Positions 29,439 to 36,976 are shown, counted from the first letter of the stretch. The stretch: 64,000 nt of DNA from an uncultured Aquimarina sp. (GCA_947500505.1 CANMSL010000002.1:248001-312000), one strand, 5' to 3'. Notes: generated by a model from the sequence alone, not told the origin. Program-made: numbers and translations.

Positions 29439-29555
29439 GAATAATTCTGTTTTAGATGCGAATCTAACGCCAAACATCCAAACACAATTTCCCTTTGGTC
29501 ATTGCTTATTGGCAGTTTGCCCTTGTCAGTGAATAGCAAATAAACAGAATTATTC
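29439..29555 (+). ncRNA. Structured leader RNA family 1, copy B (upstream of 29574)
   Basis: It shares the core CATCCAAACACAATTTCCCT followed by TTGGTCATTGCTTATTGG with the other copies. The outer stem is a perfect 14 bp, GAATAATTCTGTTT pairing with AAACAGAATTATTC. The inner stem (29466-29524) pairs with several mismatches. It ends 18 nt before the start codon at 29574. Confidence 0.7.
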
Positions 29556-29573
29556 ACCATTAAATTTTTAGTA

Positions 29574-29936
29574 ATGAACACAAATCAAGAAAATCCAAAG
29601 TACAACACCACCATGAAGAACACCAAAGGGTATGGTTGGAGTGCCAAAACCATTGTTAAAAATGTTCTCGGCTACGATTGGAACATTAGCACATTCAAAG
29701 CCAGTTCAGGAAATATTAGTTGTACTGCACAAGGTGGTAAACAAGAAGTAAAAGACGGTTTTGAATCATTCAGCTTTATGATGTTCGAAGATCCATTGAT
29801 ACGCCTCTATCAAGAAAAAAGACGTGCCACACAAAATGCCGTAGAAGAAATCCACGACAAAGGGCTAGCAAAATTTACCGAACTCCTGAATGCAGGCAAA
29901 ATACCTTCTAAAGATGATGAAAGCACTCAATCATAG
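29574..29936 (+). CDS. Hypothetical element protein, paralogue of 30093
   Basis: A 120-residue protein: KGYGWSAKTIVKNVLGYDWN, then ISTFKASSGNISCTAQGG, then EDPLIRLYQEKRRATQNAVE and EIHDKGLAKFTELLNAGKIP. The pattern DW-I-T-K..GxIxCxA...PLxRL..E.R...AV..xHxKG...F is shared with the protein at 30093, so the two are paralogues. Family and function are not recognised. The gene has its own structured leader (copy B), whereas the paralogue has none. Confidence 0.75.
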   Translation: MNTNQENPKYNTTMKNTKGYGWSAKTIVKNVLGYDWNISTFKASSGNISCTAQGGKQEVKDGFESFSFMMFEDPLIRLYQEKRRATQNAVEEIHDKGLAKFTELLNAGKIPSKDDESTQS

Positions 29937-29949
29937 AACCGTGATTTAT

Positions 29950-30096
29950 ATGTATAGTAATGCATTTACCACCTGCGACTGCGGCAATGAGCTTGTGCTT
30001 GCACAAACAATTGTAGGTGATCCCGTATATCGAGGAAATTGTGAATGCGGTAAACGATTTGAATTATTCAATAACCTATTAAGCTTACAACAATGA
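29950..30096 (+). CDS. Zinc-ribbon mini-protein between paralogues
   Basis: A 48-residue protein starting MYSNAFTTCDCGNELVLAQT and continuing to RGNCECGKRFELFNNLLSLQ. Two C-x-C-G-(N/K) knuckles (CDCGNE, CECGKR) form a zinc ribbon. Two earlier in-frame ATGs (29890 and 29917) would overlap the previous gene; the start at 29950 is chosen because similarity to ribbons starts right after it. It overlaps the next gene by 4 bp (ATGA), so it is coupled to the second paralogue. Confidence 0.62.
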   Translation: MYSNAFTTCDCGNELVLAQTIVGDPVYRGNCECGKRFELFNNLLSLQQ

Positions 30097-30527
30097 GACA
30101 GAATAAACATCTATTAGAAACAGCACATTCACAGTGCATCAATTATACGCTCCTTGGTTGGTATAAAGAATCAATCATATACGATGTATCTGGCATTGAT
30201 TGGCAAATTGCAACCTATAAATGGGGAGGCGCAATTAGATGTTGTGCTAAAATGGGATTTGCATCGGAACAAGAAGGGTGTCTATTTATACCTGCCAACA
30301 GACCATTATTACGACTGCATACAGAATATCGATATGTTGATAAAGATGCTGTGATCGATGTACACGAAAAAGGCACTAAACGCTTTGATCATATTGTTGC
30401 ATCTGGTTTAATCTTAGTACCTCAACATATTAAACAATGGGTGCAAAATGAGAAATACCGTACAGCTATTAACAAGTACGGACGAAAAGAAAGCTACAAA
30501 TACAGACAATCAAACACACACTTTTAA
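30093..30527 (+). CDS. Hypothetical element protein, paralogue of 29574
   Basis: A 144-residue protein aligned over about 100 residues with that at 29574: LLGWYKESIIYDVSGIDWQI, ATYKWGGAIRCCAKMG, PANRPLLRLHTEYRYVDKDA, VIDVHEKGTKRFDHIVASGL. The C-terminus is basic and longer. No known family. Overlap with the zinc-ribbon gene implies coupled expression. Confidence 0.75.
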   Translation: MRQNKHLLETAHSQCINYTLLGWYKESIIYDVSGIDWQIATYKWGGAIRCCAKMGFASEQEGCLFIPANRPLLRLHTEYRYVDKDAVIDVHEKGTKRFDHIVASGLILVPQHIKQWVQNEKYRTAINKYGRKESYKYRQSNTHF

Positions 30528-30542
30528 AATCAGATATTATGT

Positions 30543-30944
30543 ATGGGATGGACATCATTCGCTTATAATAAAGCAAGGCATTTAGACTGGACAGCAGAGC
30601 AAGCATTAACATTCTGTCAGAAAGAATTTAGTACAAACGGTTATCATATATTGAAATTCTGGTATCAAAAAGCACAACATTTAACAGAACGTAATGTGGT
30701 GTATTTAGTGATGAGACACCCTGACGGATATCATTTTATACTGATTGTATTGGTAGATATTGTGGAAGAGAATATTTTCTATAAAGAAATGGATAATAGT
30801 ATGGGGTCGGTAGAAGATAAATGCCCTATAGAGTTTCTAAAAATGTTACCTGAAGCTGTTAGTGTATATGATGCAGAATGGCGAAAACGGGTCATCAAAA
30901 ACGGAATTGTCTATCACAACCAGATAGCAGATACGGTACAATAG
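30543..30944 (+). CDS. Hypothetical protein beginning MGWTSF
   Basis: A 133-residue soluble protein (MGWTSFAYNKARHLDWTAEQ; RNVVYLVMRHPDGYHFILIV; FYKEMDNSMGSVEDKCPIEF). A conserved-looking start MGWT and the D-x-S-M-G pair suggest a defined family that recurs in mobile elements, but I cannot name it with confidence. It is the last gene of the 29574-30944 run and is convergent with the membrane zinc-finger gene. Confidence 0.7.
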   Translation: MGWTSFAYNKARHLDWTAEQALTFCQKEFSTNGYHILKFWYQKAQHLTERNVVYLVMRHPDGYHFILIVLVDIVEENIFYKEMDNSMGSVEDKCPIEFLKMLPEAVSVYDAEWRKRVIKNGIVYHNQIADTVQ

Positions 30945-30945
30945 T

Positions 30946-31545
30946 TTAAGCATCGAGGTGATTTGATAGTGGCAAATGAAGTGTCAGGAGCAAATCACCT
31001 CTTTCCATATTCTCTCTTTCCCAATCACCATAGTGATCCTCATCCCAATCATTCGTCTGTTTATGTCCAGAAATATGCCCGTTGAGTTGTTTGGAATTTA
31101 CAAATGACTTTTCACATTCAGGGCAACGATAGGGTTTTAACTCCATATCAATATGATACTCCTGAAGCTGTGAAAATATGTCTGGTTTTTCTTCCTGTAT
31201 CTCTTCTTCTGGCTTGGCAGCGTAGAACAAATGACTAAATGAAAAGATTGTACCTGATAACATAATCGCAATCAGTATCGAGCTATATATGCTGGTCGGA
31301 TAGAATTGATAAACTACATTATGAGCTATGGTTCCAAGCAGGTAAATGAAAGCGGTCTTCTTCCAACCCTTTACCGTAAATATCAATATCGCTAAATCTA
31401 CTCCTACTGCATAGAACCATGCAAACCAGGGATTATCATACTGGCTATTTTCTGAGAACACATAAACGGTATGTGCTACCTGTGGAATTAGGATAATAGT
31501 TAGTGCCACAATCCCGAACCATTCTTTTGTGATTATCTGCTTCAT
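30946..31545 (-). CDS. Four-helix membrane protein with a classical C2H2 zinc finger tail
   Basis: A 199-residue protein: four membrane helices in the first ~115 residues (WFGIVALTIILIPQVAHTVY; WFAWFYAVGVDLAILIFTV; FIYLLGTIAHNVVYQF; ILIAIMLSGTIFSFSHLFY), an acidic linker (EEEIQEEKPDIF), then YRCPECEKSFVNSKQLNGHI followed by SGH. That is C-x2-C-x12-H-x3-H, an exact classical C2H2 finger near residue 138, followed by an acidic tail. Such fingers are rare in bacteria (Ros/MucR types have different spacing). The ATG at 31545 fits better than one 28 codons upstream. The finger probably faces the cytoplasm. Confidence 0.78.
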   Translation of the reverse strand: MKQIITKEWFGIVALTIILIPQVAHTVYVFSENSQYDNPWFAWFYAVGVDLAILIFTVKGWKKTAFIYLLGTIAHNVVYQFYPTSIYSSILIAIMLSGTIFSFSHLFYAAKPEEEIQEEKPDIFSQLQEYHIDMELKPYRCPECEKSFVNSKQLNGHISGHKQTNDWDEDHYGDWERENMERGDLLLTLHLPLSNHLDA

Positions 31546-31719
31546 AATATCGTGATTTTGTACAGAGTACACATCACAGAATATGCCATAAATACCGGTA
31601 AACACTGGGCTGAACCCATATGGACGCATATGGTTTTATATGGTGTGAAGTTTTTTATGGGAAGATGTTGAAACACAAATCCATCTGCTTCTGCAGAGAG
31701 ATTTGTTGATAATGAGGCG

Positions 31720-31738
31720 AGGGGGCAATATGCCCCCT
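31720..31738. terminator. Strong GC hairpin
   Basis: AGGGGGCA-ATA-TGCCCCCT is a perfect 8-bp stem with a 3-nt loop, 5 bp beyond the stop of the minus-strand gene at 31744. There is no U-tract. Confidence 0.5.
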
Positions 31739-31743
31739 AGTGA

Positions 31744-31998
31744 TTATTCATTAGCCGCAATATGCTTGATTTTACCCATTCTCTCAATACAAGATAGTGT
31801 GGTTCTGCACACGGCAGAATTAAGACATTCATCCACTAAATCTACTTCTACCAAATTAGAATATGACTCAAAACGCTGTTCATCATATTGGTTGAGTGAA
31901 GCATTAAACACAATCGTATTTTCATCGCTAAACATCACATCTGATATATCGGTGCCTAGGCAATTTCTTAATGTAGAAGTCATTTCATTTTGTCGCAT
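31744..31998 (-). CDS. Small hypothetical protein with Shine-Dalgarno start
   Basis: An 84-residue protein (MRQNEMTSTLRNCLGTDISD; ENTIVFNASLNQYDEQRFES; NSAVCRTTLSCIERMGKI). The start at 31998 is preceded by AAGGAGGAAATA, a full Shine-Dalgarno sequence at a good distance, which is unusual for this host and chooses this ATG over one 10 codons upstream. Family unknown. A plus-strand frame of similar length over the same bases has no such signal and is rejected. Confidence 0.62.
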   Translation of the reverse strand: MRQNEMTSTLRNCLGTDISDVMFSDENTIVFNASLNQYDEQRFESYSNLVEVDLVDECLNSAVCRTTLSCIERMGKIKHIAANE

Positions 31999-32112
31999 TA
32001 TTTCCTCCTTTTTGCTAAGAAAATACATAGCATATTTCTAGACATATAGCGAGTAAAAAACGCATGATAAAGCCCAGAAATACAGTAAGTACGGCATTTT
32101 TATAAATGTCGA

Positions 32113-32120
32113 TAATTTTG
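32113..32120 (+). promoter_or_regulatory. Bacteroidetes -7 box ahead of the first parB unit
   Basis: TAATTTTG matches TAnnTTTG. Transcription from it would pass through the RNA hairpin at 32184 and leader RNA copy C into the ParB-like gene at 32426, giving a leader of about 300 nt. Confidence 0.45.
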
Positions 32121-32183
32121 CACATATGAGAGCGTATTATGACTTCTTTTTTGCAAAGACTTCCTTGTTCTAGGTGCGGTAAT

Positions 32184-32242
32184 GCTGTGGGTAACTCTGT
32201 GCGGAGACCCTACAAAAGTCGGAGCACATAGTTATCCATAGC
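32184..32242 (+). ncRNA. Structured RNA family 2, copy 1 (GGA/GGA hairpin)
   Basis: GCTGTGGGTAACTCTGTGC pairs with GCACATAGTTATCCATAGC over 19 positions with one mismatch and two G-T wobbles. Inside lies a symmetric GGA/GGA loop, a GAC/GTC stem and a 9-nt terminal loop. A second copy is at 35739. The wobbles read as G-U only on the plus strand, which fixes the orientation. Confidence 0.7.
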
Positions 32243-32287
32243 TGACGTTAGATTAGTCATTCAATAATCACTCCTGGTCAATATGCG

Positions 32288-32395
32288 TTTTGTTTTTCGG
32301 TTTGCGAAGTTAAGCCCAAGGATCCATACACCATTTCCCTTTGGTCATGGCTTAATGGATTCTAGGGCTTCGTAGTGTTGCTATGAAAAAACAAA
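32288..32395 (+). ncRNA. Structured leader RNA family 1, copy C (upstream of first parB)
   Basis: The core CCATTTCCCTTTGGTCATGG matches copies A and B. The inner stem AAGCCC-a-AGGATCC pairs fully with GGATTCT-a-GGGCTT (32312-32370). The outer stem pairs TTTTGTTTTTC with GAAAAAACAAA with one bulge. It ends 30 nt before the start codon at 32426. Confidence 0.7.
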
Positions 32396-32425
32396 TTCAC
32401 ATAGTAACCTTAAATTTTAAACATT

Positions 32426-34195
32426 ATGGAGACAATCCAAAAACCAAAGAAGAGTCGAACTACTAAAAAGAAAGCAGCTAGTATTAAGCCAGCAATTCCA
32501 GAAGGACTTCAAAAAGTACCATTATTTGCATTGAAGACCAATGGAACCAATCCACGTAAAAGCTTCGATGATGCAGAGATTGCCGAATTGGCCCAGAGCA
32601 TCAAACAAGATGGACTATTGCAAAATCTGGTCGTTACTAAAAATAACAAAGAAGATTGTTATATCATCATTACGGGTGAACGACGTTTTAGAGCATTATC
32701 TATCTTATTAGAGCAAGGTGAGATTGAAGCTGATTATCCGGTTCCGGTAGCTGTCCGATTTAATCAAACAGAAGATGATCATTTGCGACTGGCTGTTGTG
32801 GAGAATGTACAACGTAAGAAAATGCACCCACTCGATGAAGCAGATGCATTTTTTACACTCACACGAAAAGGTGTAGATCTAGAATCTATTTCTGGACAAT
32901 CTGGTATAAGTGTAAAAACCATTAAGCGCAGATTATTACTGCATAGCTTGGTTGATGATGCCAAGAAATTATATCGTGCCGGTTCCTTAAAACTATCGCA
33001 AGCAGAAGCCATTGGACGAGCGAATAATGATGACCAAAAAGATATTTTAGACCGTATTGATAGTGGCTGGGAGATGGATGCAGAAGATATTAACGCTTAT
33101 CTGATTGACGATAAGCCGAATGTATCGATGGCGAAGTTTGATATGAAGAAATACACAGGAACGATTACTACCGATTTATTTGGTGAAGATAAAGACAGCT
33201 ACTTTGATGATGTCGAGCAATTTGAGCGATTGCAGGATGAAGTGGTAGATGCCTTAGAAGCCGAGTATAACGACAACCCAGATATAGCATGGGTACAAGT
33301 AAAACGAGGATATGGTTTTGATCGATGGCGCTATGATGAAGCCAAAGAAGGCGAAAAAAGCGGTGTCGTGATTTTATATCGACCTGACTTTGAAGTATCG
33401 ATATTTGAGGGATTGATTGAGCAGGTAGAAGAGAAAGCGATTGTTACTAATGATGATGATAGTGATACATCAGATAACGAAGCTAGTTCAACTGTTGAAT
33501 CTGATAAACCCAAGCGACCACCTTATAGTAAGAAAGCCTATGAGTATGTAGCAAATCATAAAACCATTTGTGTGCAAAACATACTGGCTCTTAATATTCG
33601 TAAAGCCAAAGAAATTGATGTGATGCAGCGAATGGGGTTAGGTCGTGAGGTGAGAATAGGATGGCATCAAGCGTACGGCTTACAATCTGAGGATAATGCG
33701 CATAAAACAACAGGTATCATAGCTATGGAGGCATTAATGACCGAGCTACAGAAATTGCTGGATATGGATTGGAAATCAGAACTACGATATAATCGTGATT
33801 ATGATGCGATGTATGTAATGCTTAAAGAGTTGACCGACGAGGAACTGGATAAGACATTATCGATATTGATAGCTCTGAGTTTCGGACAAGAAACCTTTGA
33901 ACGCAAAGAACCCAAAGACAGTCTGTTTAACGAGATTGGTCGTGATTTGGGAGTAACGACACGTGACCATTGGAAGCCCGATGTGGAGTTTTTATGCCTG
34001 CATAGTAAAGGGCAATTGCTAGAGATAGCAGATGATACCGAAGCCTCAAAAGGGCGTTATTTCGATAAGCTGAAAAAGTCGGAACTGGTATTTGAACTCA
34101 CAAACCATTTTGCCAAGGATGAACCTTTGAAGGATGATAAGCGTGAGCAATTGAGACAAGATTATTGTCCAGAGATTATGCAGTTTGATAAGTAA
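32426..34195 (+). CDS. Large ParB-like nuclease-domain protein, copy 1
   Basis: A 589-residue protein. A Lys-rich start (KPKKSRTTKKKA) is followed by a ParB/Srx N-terminal domain: TNGTNPRKSFDDAEIAELAQ, then SIKQDGLLQNLVVTK and IITGERRFRALSILL. Next come the HPLDEADAFFTL block and a helix-turn-helix (ISGQSGISVKTIKRRLLLHS). The long C-terminal part is found in plasmid ParB-like proteins of proteobacteria. No ParA gene is near, so it may regulate or cleave rather than partition DNA. About 60% identical by eye to the protein at 37359. Bacteroidetes-type leader, no Shine-Dalgarno. Confidence 0.9.
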   Translation: METIQKPKKSRTTKKKAASIKPAIPEGLQKVPLFALKTNGTNPRKSFDDAEIAELAQSIKQDGLLQNLVVTKNNKEDCYIIITGERRFRALSILLEQGEIEADYPVPVAVRFNQTEDDHLRLAVVENVQRKKMHPLDEADAFFTLTRKGVDLESISGQSGISVKTIKRRLLLHSLVDDAKKLYRAGSLKLSQAEAIGRANNDDQKDILDRIDSGWEMDAEDINAYLIDDKPNVSMAKFDMKKYTGTITTDLFGEDKDSYFDDVEQFERLQDEVVDALEAEYNDNPDIAWVQVKRGYGFDRWRYDEAKEGEKSGVVILYRPDFEVSIFEGLIEQVEEKAIVTNDDDSDTSDNEASSTVESDKPKRPPYSKKAYEYVANHKTICVQNILALNIRKAKEIDVMQRMGLGREVRIGWHQAYGLQSEDNAHKTTGIIAMEALMTELQKLLDMDWKSELRYNRDYDAMYVMLKELTDEELDKTLSILIALSFGQETFERKEPKDSLFNEIGRDLGVTTRDHWKPDVEFLCLHSKGQLLEIADDTEASKGRYFDKLKKSELVFELTNHFAKDEPLKDDKREQLRQDYCPEIMQFDK

Positions 34196-34218
34196 TCAGG
34201 TATTTGAGAAATGATTTA

Positions 34219-34248
34219 GGCGAGTTGAGAAATCAGCTCGCCTTTTTT
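34219..34248. terminator. Terminator after first parB
   Basis: GGCGAG and CTCGCC pair across a 12-nt loop, followed by TTTTTTG on the plus strand. It lies between convergent stop codons. Confidence 0.7.
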
Positions 34249-34252
34249 GTAT

Positions 34253-35703
34253 TTACTGCTTAAATCTTTTCCGCAAAGCCAAAATAAAGAACACCAGAAA
34301 TGTACTACCTAAAATGGTTTCTATGTTCGATGCTATAAGCCAGTAACCACTAAATTGTAATTCTTCCGGTATATCTATCGTAATCAGTTTTGGTAATGCC
34401 CCATAGAAACCTCTCTGTATAGACCATAACCAGCTGTAGTCGATGAAGTAGTAAAGGCACGATGATGCACCTATTAATGCCGCGAGGCTAATGATTGGTC
34501 TAGCAAGATGTTGAGTATATCCACCAAACACATCATAAAACCAGTATATGAACCATAGATAGTATTTCTTTTGTTTCCAGAGGCGTTTTTTGCGCATCTT
34601 CATTTCACTGACATAGGCTTTGCCCGAAAGTTCCCAATCCTTACTACTATCAAAATTCTTTTTAAGTTGACGGTACACATCTTCAGAGATCATACAAATA
34701 GATGTATTTTTATCAGCGTCTTTTTCATCTTGTAGAATGATTCTCGATCCATCACCCCATTCACAGCCTTTAAATCGCGCATCTATTAGATCTGTATTGA
34801 AAAACTTTGTTCGAGTAAAATTGATGTTTTTAAATATTACTTTTTCGGTAAGCTCAGTATCAGTAAAGTCTAAATATGCAGGTTCTTTTTCGTTGAATTG
34901 TTCAAATTCAGCTTCAGTAAAATGGGATTGTATAAACCGTACATTTACACCATCAGCGACACATCTAAATTGTGTTTTACCCAAAAACTCACAGGCAAGG
35001 AAGTGTGCGTCACCTTTAAAAGTTACACCCATAAAAGCACTATATTTTGAAAAAGTGACAGACTGAAAATTTACCGATTTATTGAAGGTAACAGATGGGA
35101 AATAGACGTTTTCTTCAAAAGTCGCCCCTCTAAAATCGACAGATTCTTGAAAAACTGCTTTGCCAAAATTTGCCTCTCCTTTGAACACCGCCGATCTGAA
35201 AGTAACCTTAACCGGAATTCCCAATCGGCATTGATCCATATATCCTGTGGATGTTGTATACCTTTACCATATTTATAACTTTGAAAAGGAGGAAATATAA
35301 AAGCTGAAAAATCTAGCTCTCCACTTTCTATACCTCTTGGTATTATATGCTTTTGTAAAAGCTTCCAAAATTGGTCTATTTTATCAAAATCCCAAACGCG
35401 CGAAACTCCTTGCATCAGAGCGTGTTTGTTAGAATAATCATCTCGATCATTTTTCCTGAAATAATATTCGATTAGGTTTTTGCAATCTTCTTCACTAATT
35501 GTTTCTGCCTCAAGTATTTCTTTTTGCTTCTTTCTGGACATAACAGCATCGCTGATACTAAGAAATGGCCCCGTAATGGATTCAAGCATATGTATATGGT
35601 TAATGTGCAACCTAAAGATAACATAATTACGGAGAATTCTTCGATAATATCCGATAGCTAATGTTGGCACATATATTCCTAAACCTCTTTTTCTTCTTGC
35701 CAA
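34253..35703 (-). pseudogene. Pentapeptide-repeat membrane protein gene split by a frameshift
   Basis: Two overlapping minus-strand frames (35703-35071, 210 aa; 35239-34253, 328 aa) make one protein if a base is restored near 35215-35222: the first frame ends its sensible part with NADWEF and the second resumes with PVKVTFRSAVFKGEANFGKA. The joined product (~480 aa) has a charged N-terminal region, many pentapeptide repeats (VDFRGATFEENVYFPSVTF), a linker, and two or three C-terminal helices (ISLAALIGASSCLYYFIDY; TILGSTFLVFFILALRKRF). Function unknown; similar architecture is seen in membrane-anchored pentapeptide proteins, some with channel-like C-termini. The alternatives are a sequencing error or programmed shift. 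Confidence 0.75.
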
Positions 35704-35738
35704 TCCAAAGCTTAGGAACCTGGTAAGATGTTTGCTTA

Positions 35739-35799
35739 CCTTGTGGGTAACTTGGGGCGGAGACCTTCTAAATGTCGGAGCGCTGAGTTATCCATCAGG
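35739..35799 (+). ncRNA. Structured RNA family 2, copy 2 (GGA/GGA hairpin)
   Basis: CCTTGTGGGTAACTTGGGGC pairs with GCGCTGAGTTATCCATCAGG, mostly perfectly and with several G-T wobbles. Inside are the same GGA/GGA internal loop, GAC/GTC stem and 9-nt loop as in copy 1 at 32184. Outer pairs change from G-C to C-G relative to copy 1. A small extra hairpin GGTAAG...CTTACC (35722-35740) precedes it. Confidence 0.7.
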
Positions 35800-36040
35800 T
35801 GAGTGAAGCCAGATAATATTTTCGTATCTGCTTGAATGTGGTTAATTTGATCATCGCACTGAAACAACGTTGATCCCAATCAATACGGCAGATATCCAGT
35901 CCGCTACATTCAAGCAGAGTTTCAGGTCTCGATTCTGATAGTATCGTGATCGTTATATCAATCCGTTCTTCAGTAACGACCTGTAGCCCATTCATCTCTT
36001 CAGGTTGATGCTGTATATCAGTTATCCTGACTTCATCCAT
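35795..36040 (-). CDS. Small hypothetical protein (weak)
   Basis: An 81-residue frame with ordinary composition (MDEVRITDIQHQPEEMNGLQ; GLDICRIDWDQRCFSAMIKL), no Shine-Dalgarno and no family. It occupies the long interval between the frameshifted pentapeptide gene and the second parB cluster, antisense to the latter. It overlaps the RNA hairpin by a few bases at its stop. It could be a chance frame. Confidence 0.35.
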   Translation of the reverse strand: MDEVRITDIQHQPEEMNGLQVVTEERIDITITILSESRPETLLECSGLDICRIDWDQRCFSAMIKLTTFKQIRKYYLASLT

Positions 36041-36215
36041 TATCAGCCGAGTTGTGCAAATAAGGCTAGTTTTTGTTTGATGCTAAGGGGTGACATCCCC
36101 TGGCGCACTCCAAGATAAATAGACAAGACCGTGTTCTCGGTCTGAAGCCCTGCGAGCCGCACCATCTTATCGATTTTTCTTTCCGTTTACCTCCCCCGTT
36201 TTCGCCAAAGGGCAA

Positions 36216-36235
36216 GATTGCACGCGCGTGCAATC
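36216..36235. promoter_or_regulatory. Perfect 20-bp palindrome before the SD-type cluster
   Basis: GATTGCACGCGCGTGCAATC is its own reverse complement. It lies 33 bp before the start codon at 36268, so in a leader or overlapping a promoter. It is much more GC-rich than its surroundings. A dimeric repressor site is the simplest reading. The interval 35800-36215 also contains small hairpins (GACCG...CGGTC). Confidence 0.55.
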
Positions 36236-36267
36236 GAAACTTAATTAAACAAAACGGAGTAAGAACT

Positions 36268-36468
36268 ATGTCTACAGAAAATAACAACAACACAAACAAG
36301 CCAGAATTCAATGCATTTTTTGTACAAGGTGAAGGACGAAATGCTAACTGGATTAAGTTAGGCGCTGCATGGAATCACAAAAACGGGGAAGGTATCACAG
36401 TACAGTTAGATACATTACCTGTTCAGGGCTTCAACGGTAAGATCGTGTTAATTGCACCAAAAGATTAA
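36268..36468 (+). CDS. GAAW-motif small protein of proteobacterial plasmid type
   Basis: A 66-residue protein (MSTENNNNTNKPEFNAFFVQ; then NWIKLGAAWNHKNGEGITVQ; then LDTLPVQGFNGKIVL). The order W-(T/I)-K-(I/L)-GAAW-H-(K/D)-G-G-x-Q-LD-LP matches a short protein that recurs in alphaproteobacterial plasmids. Its function is unknown. The start follows CGGAGTAAGAACT, a Shine-Dalgarno sequence. First gene of the 36.2-39.0 kb cluster. Confidence 0.78.
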   Translation: MSTENNNNTNKPEFNAFFVQGEGRNANWIKLGAAWNHKNGEGITVQLDTLPVQGFNGKIVLIAPKD

Positions 36469-36479
36469 TCAACCAACTG

Positions 36480-36501
36480 GTGAGGGGCGCAGCTCCTCAC
36501 T
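36480..36501 (+). repeat. Intercistronic hairpin 1 of the SD-type cluster
   Basis: GTGAGGGGC-GCA-GCTCCTCAC follows the stop at 36468 (one G-T wobble). The same form, GTGAGGGGC...GCTCCTTAC, recurs at about 36920-36941. Confidence 0.6.
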
Positions 36502-36533
36502 CAAATTCAAAAATATTTATGGAGTAAGACATA

Positions 36534-36914
36534 ATGTTATTAATCACAAAAGAACAACGCGAACAATTACTAAAAAACGGCAGAGATCAAGACGGAACCA
36601 AGGATTTTAAACCTGTTATTAAGCTATTCACACCCGATGCAAATTGTACTTGGCTAATCAGCGAGCTTGACCCAGAATACCCCGATATAGCATTTGGATT
36701 GTGTGATTTGGGTATGGGTTTTCCTGAAATGGGTAATGTGGCTATTTCAGAAATTAAAAGTATCAAAGGTGTACTTGGTTTACCCGTCGAACGTGATGGA
36801 TCTTTTACTGGAATCGCTCCTCTTACGATCTATTGGAGAGCATCACAAGAAAACGGTCAAATTGTGACCTCATCAAGCATCATAAATGCATTTATGGACA
36901 AAACATCTAATTAA
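36534..36914 (+). CDS. DUF2958-family protein
   Basis: A 126-residue protein with the family layout: MLLITKEQREQLLKNGRDQD, then FKPVIKLFTPDANCTWLISE, then LDPEYPDIAFGLCDLGMGFP and VAISEIKSIKG. DUF2958 proteins are known from proteobacterial plasmids and integrative elements; no biochemical role is established. The start follows ATGGAGTAAGACATA, a Shine-Dalgarno sequence. Confidence 0.88.
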   Translation: MLLITKEQREQLLKNGRDQDGTKDFKPVIKLFTPDANCTWLISELDPEYPDIAFGLCDLGMGFPEMGNVAISEIKSIKGVLGLPVERDGSFTGIAPLTIYWRASQENGQIVTSSSIINAFMDKTSN

Positions 36915-36919
36915 AAAGT

Positions 36920-36941
36920 GGTGAGGGGCGTTAGCTCCTTA
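36920..36941 (+). repeat. Intercistronic hairpin 2 of the SD-type cluster
   Basis: GTGAGGGGC-GTTA-GCTCCTTAC after the stop at 36914 pairs with wobbles. It is the second copy of the unit seen at 36480 and is again followed by an ATGGAGTAAGA start signal. Confidence 0.55.
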
Positions 36942-36976
36942 CTCAACCTCAACACACAATTTATGGAGTAAGAAAA

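Noticed and set aside
31703..32041. 112-residue plus-strand frame
   Set aside because: It is antisense to the gene at 31744-31998, which has a strong Shine-Dalgarno start and more natural composition.
36066..36311. 81-residue minus-strand frame
   Set aside because: It covers the 20-bp palindrome and the start of the GAAW gene in antisense, and its sequence is not protein-like (Cys/Arg-rich tail).
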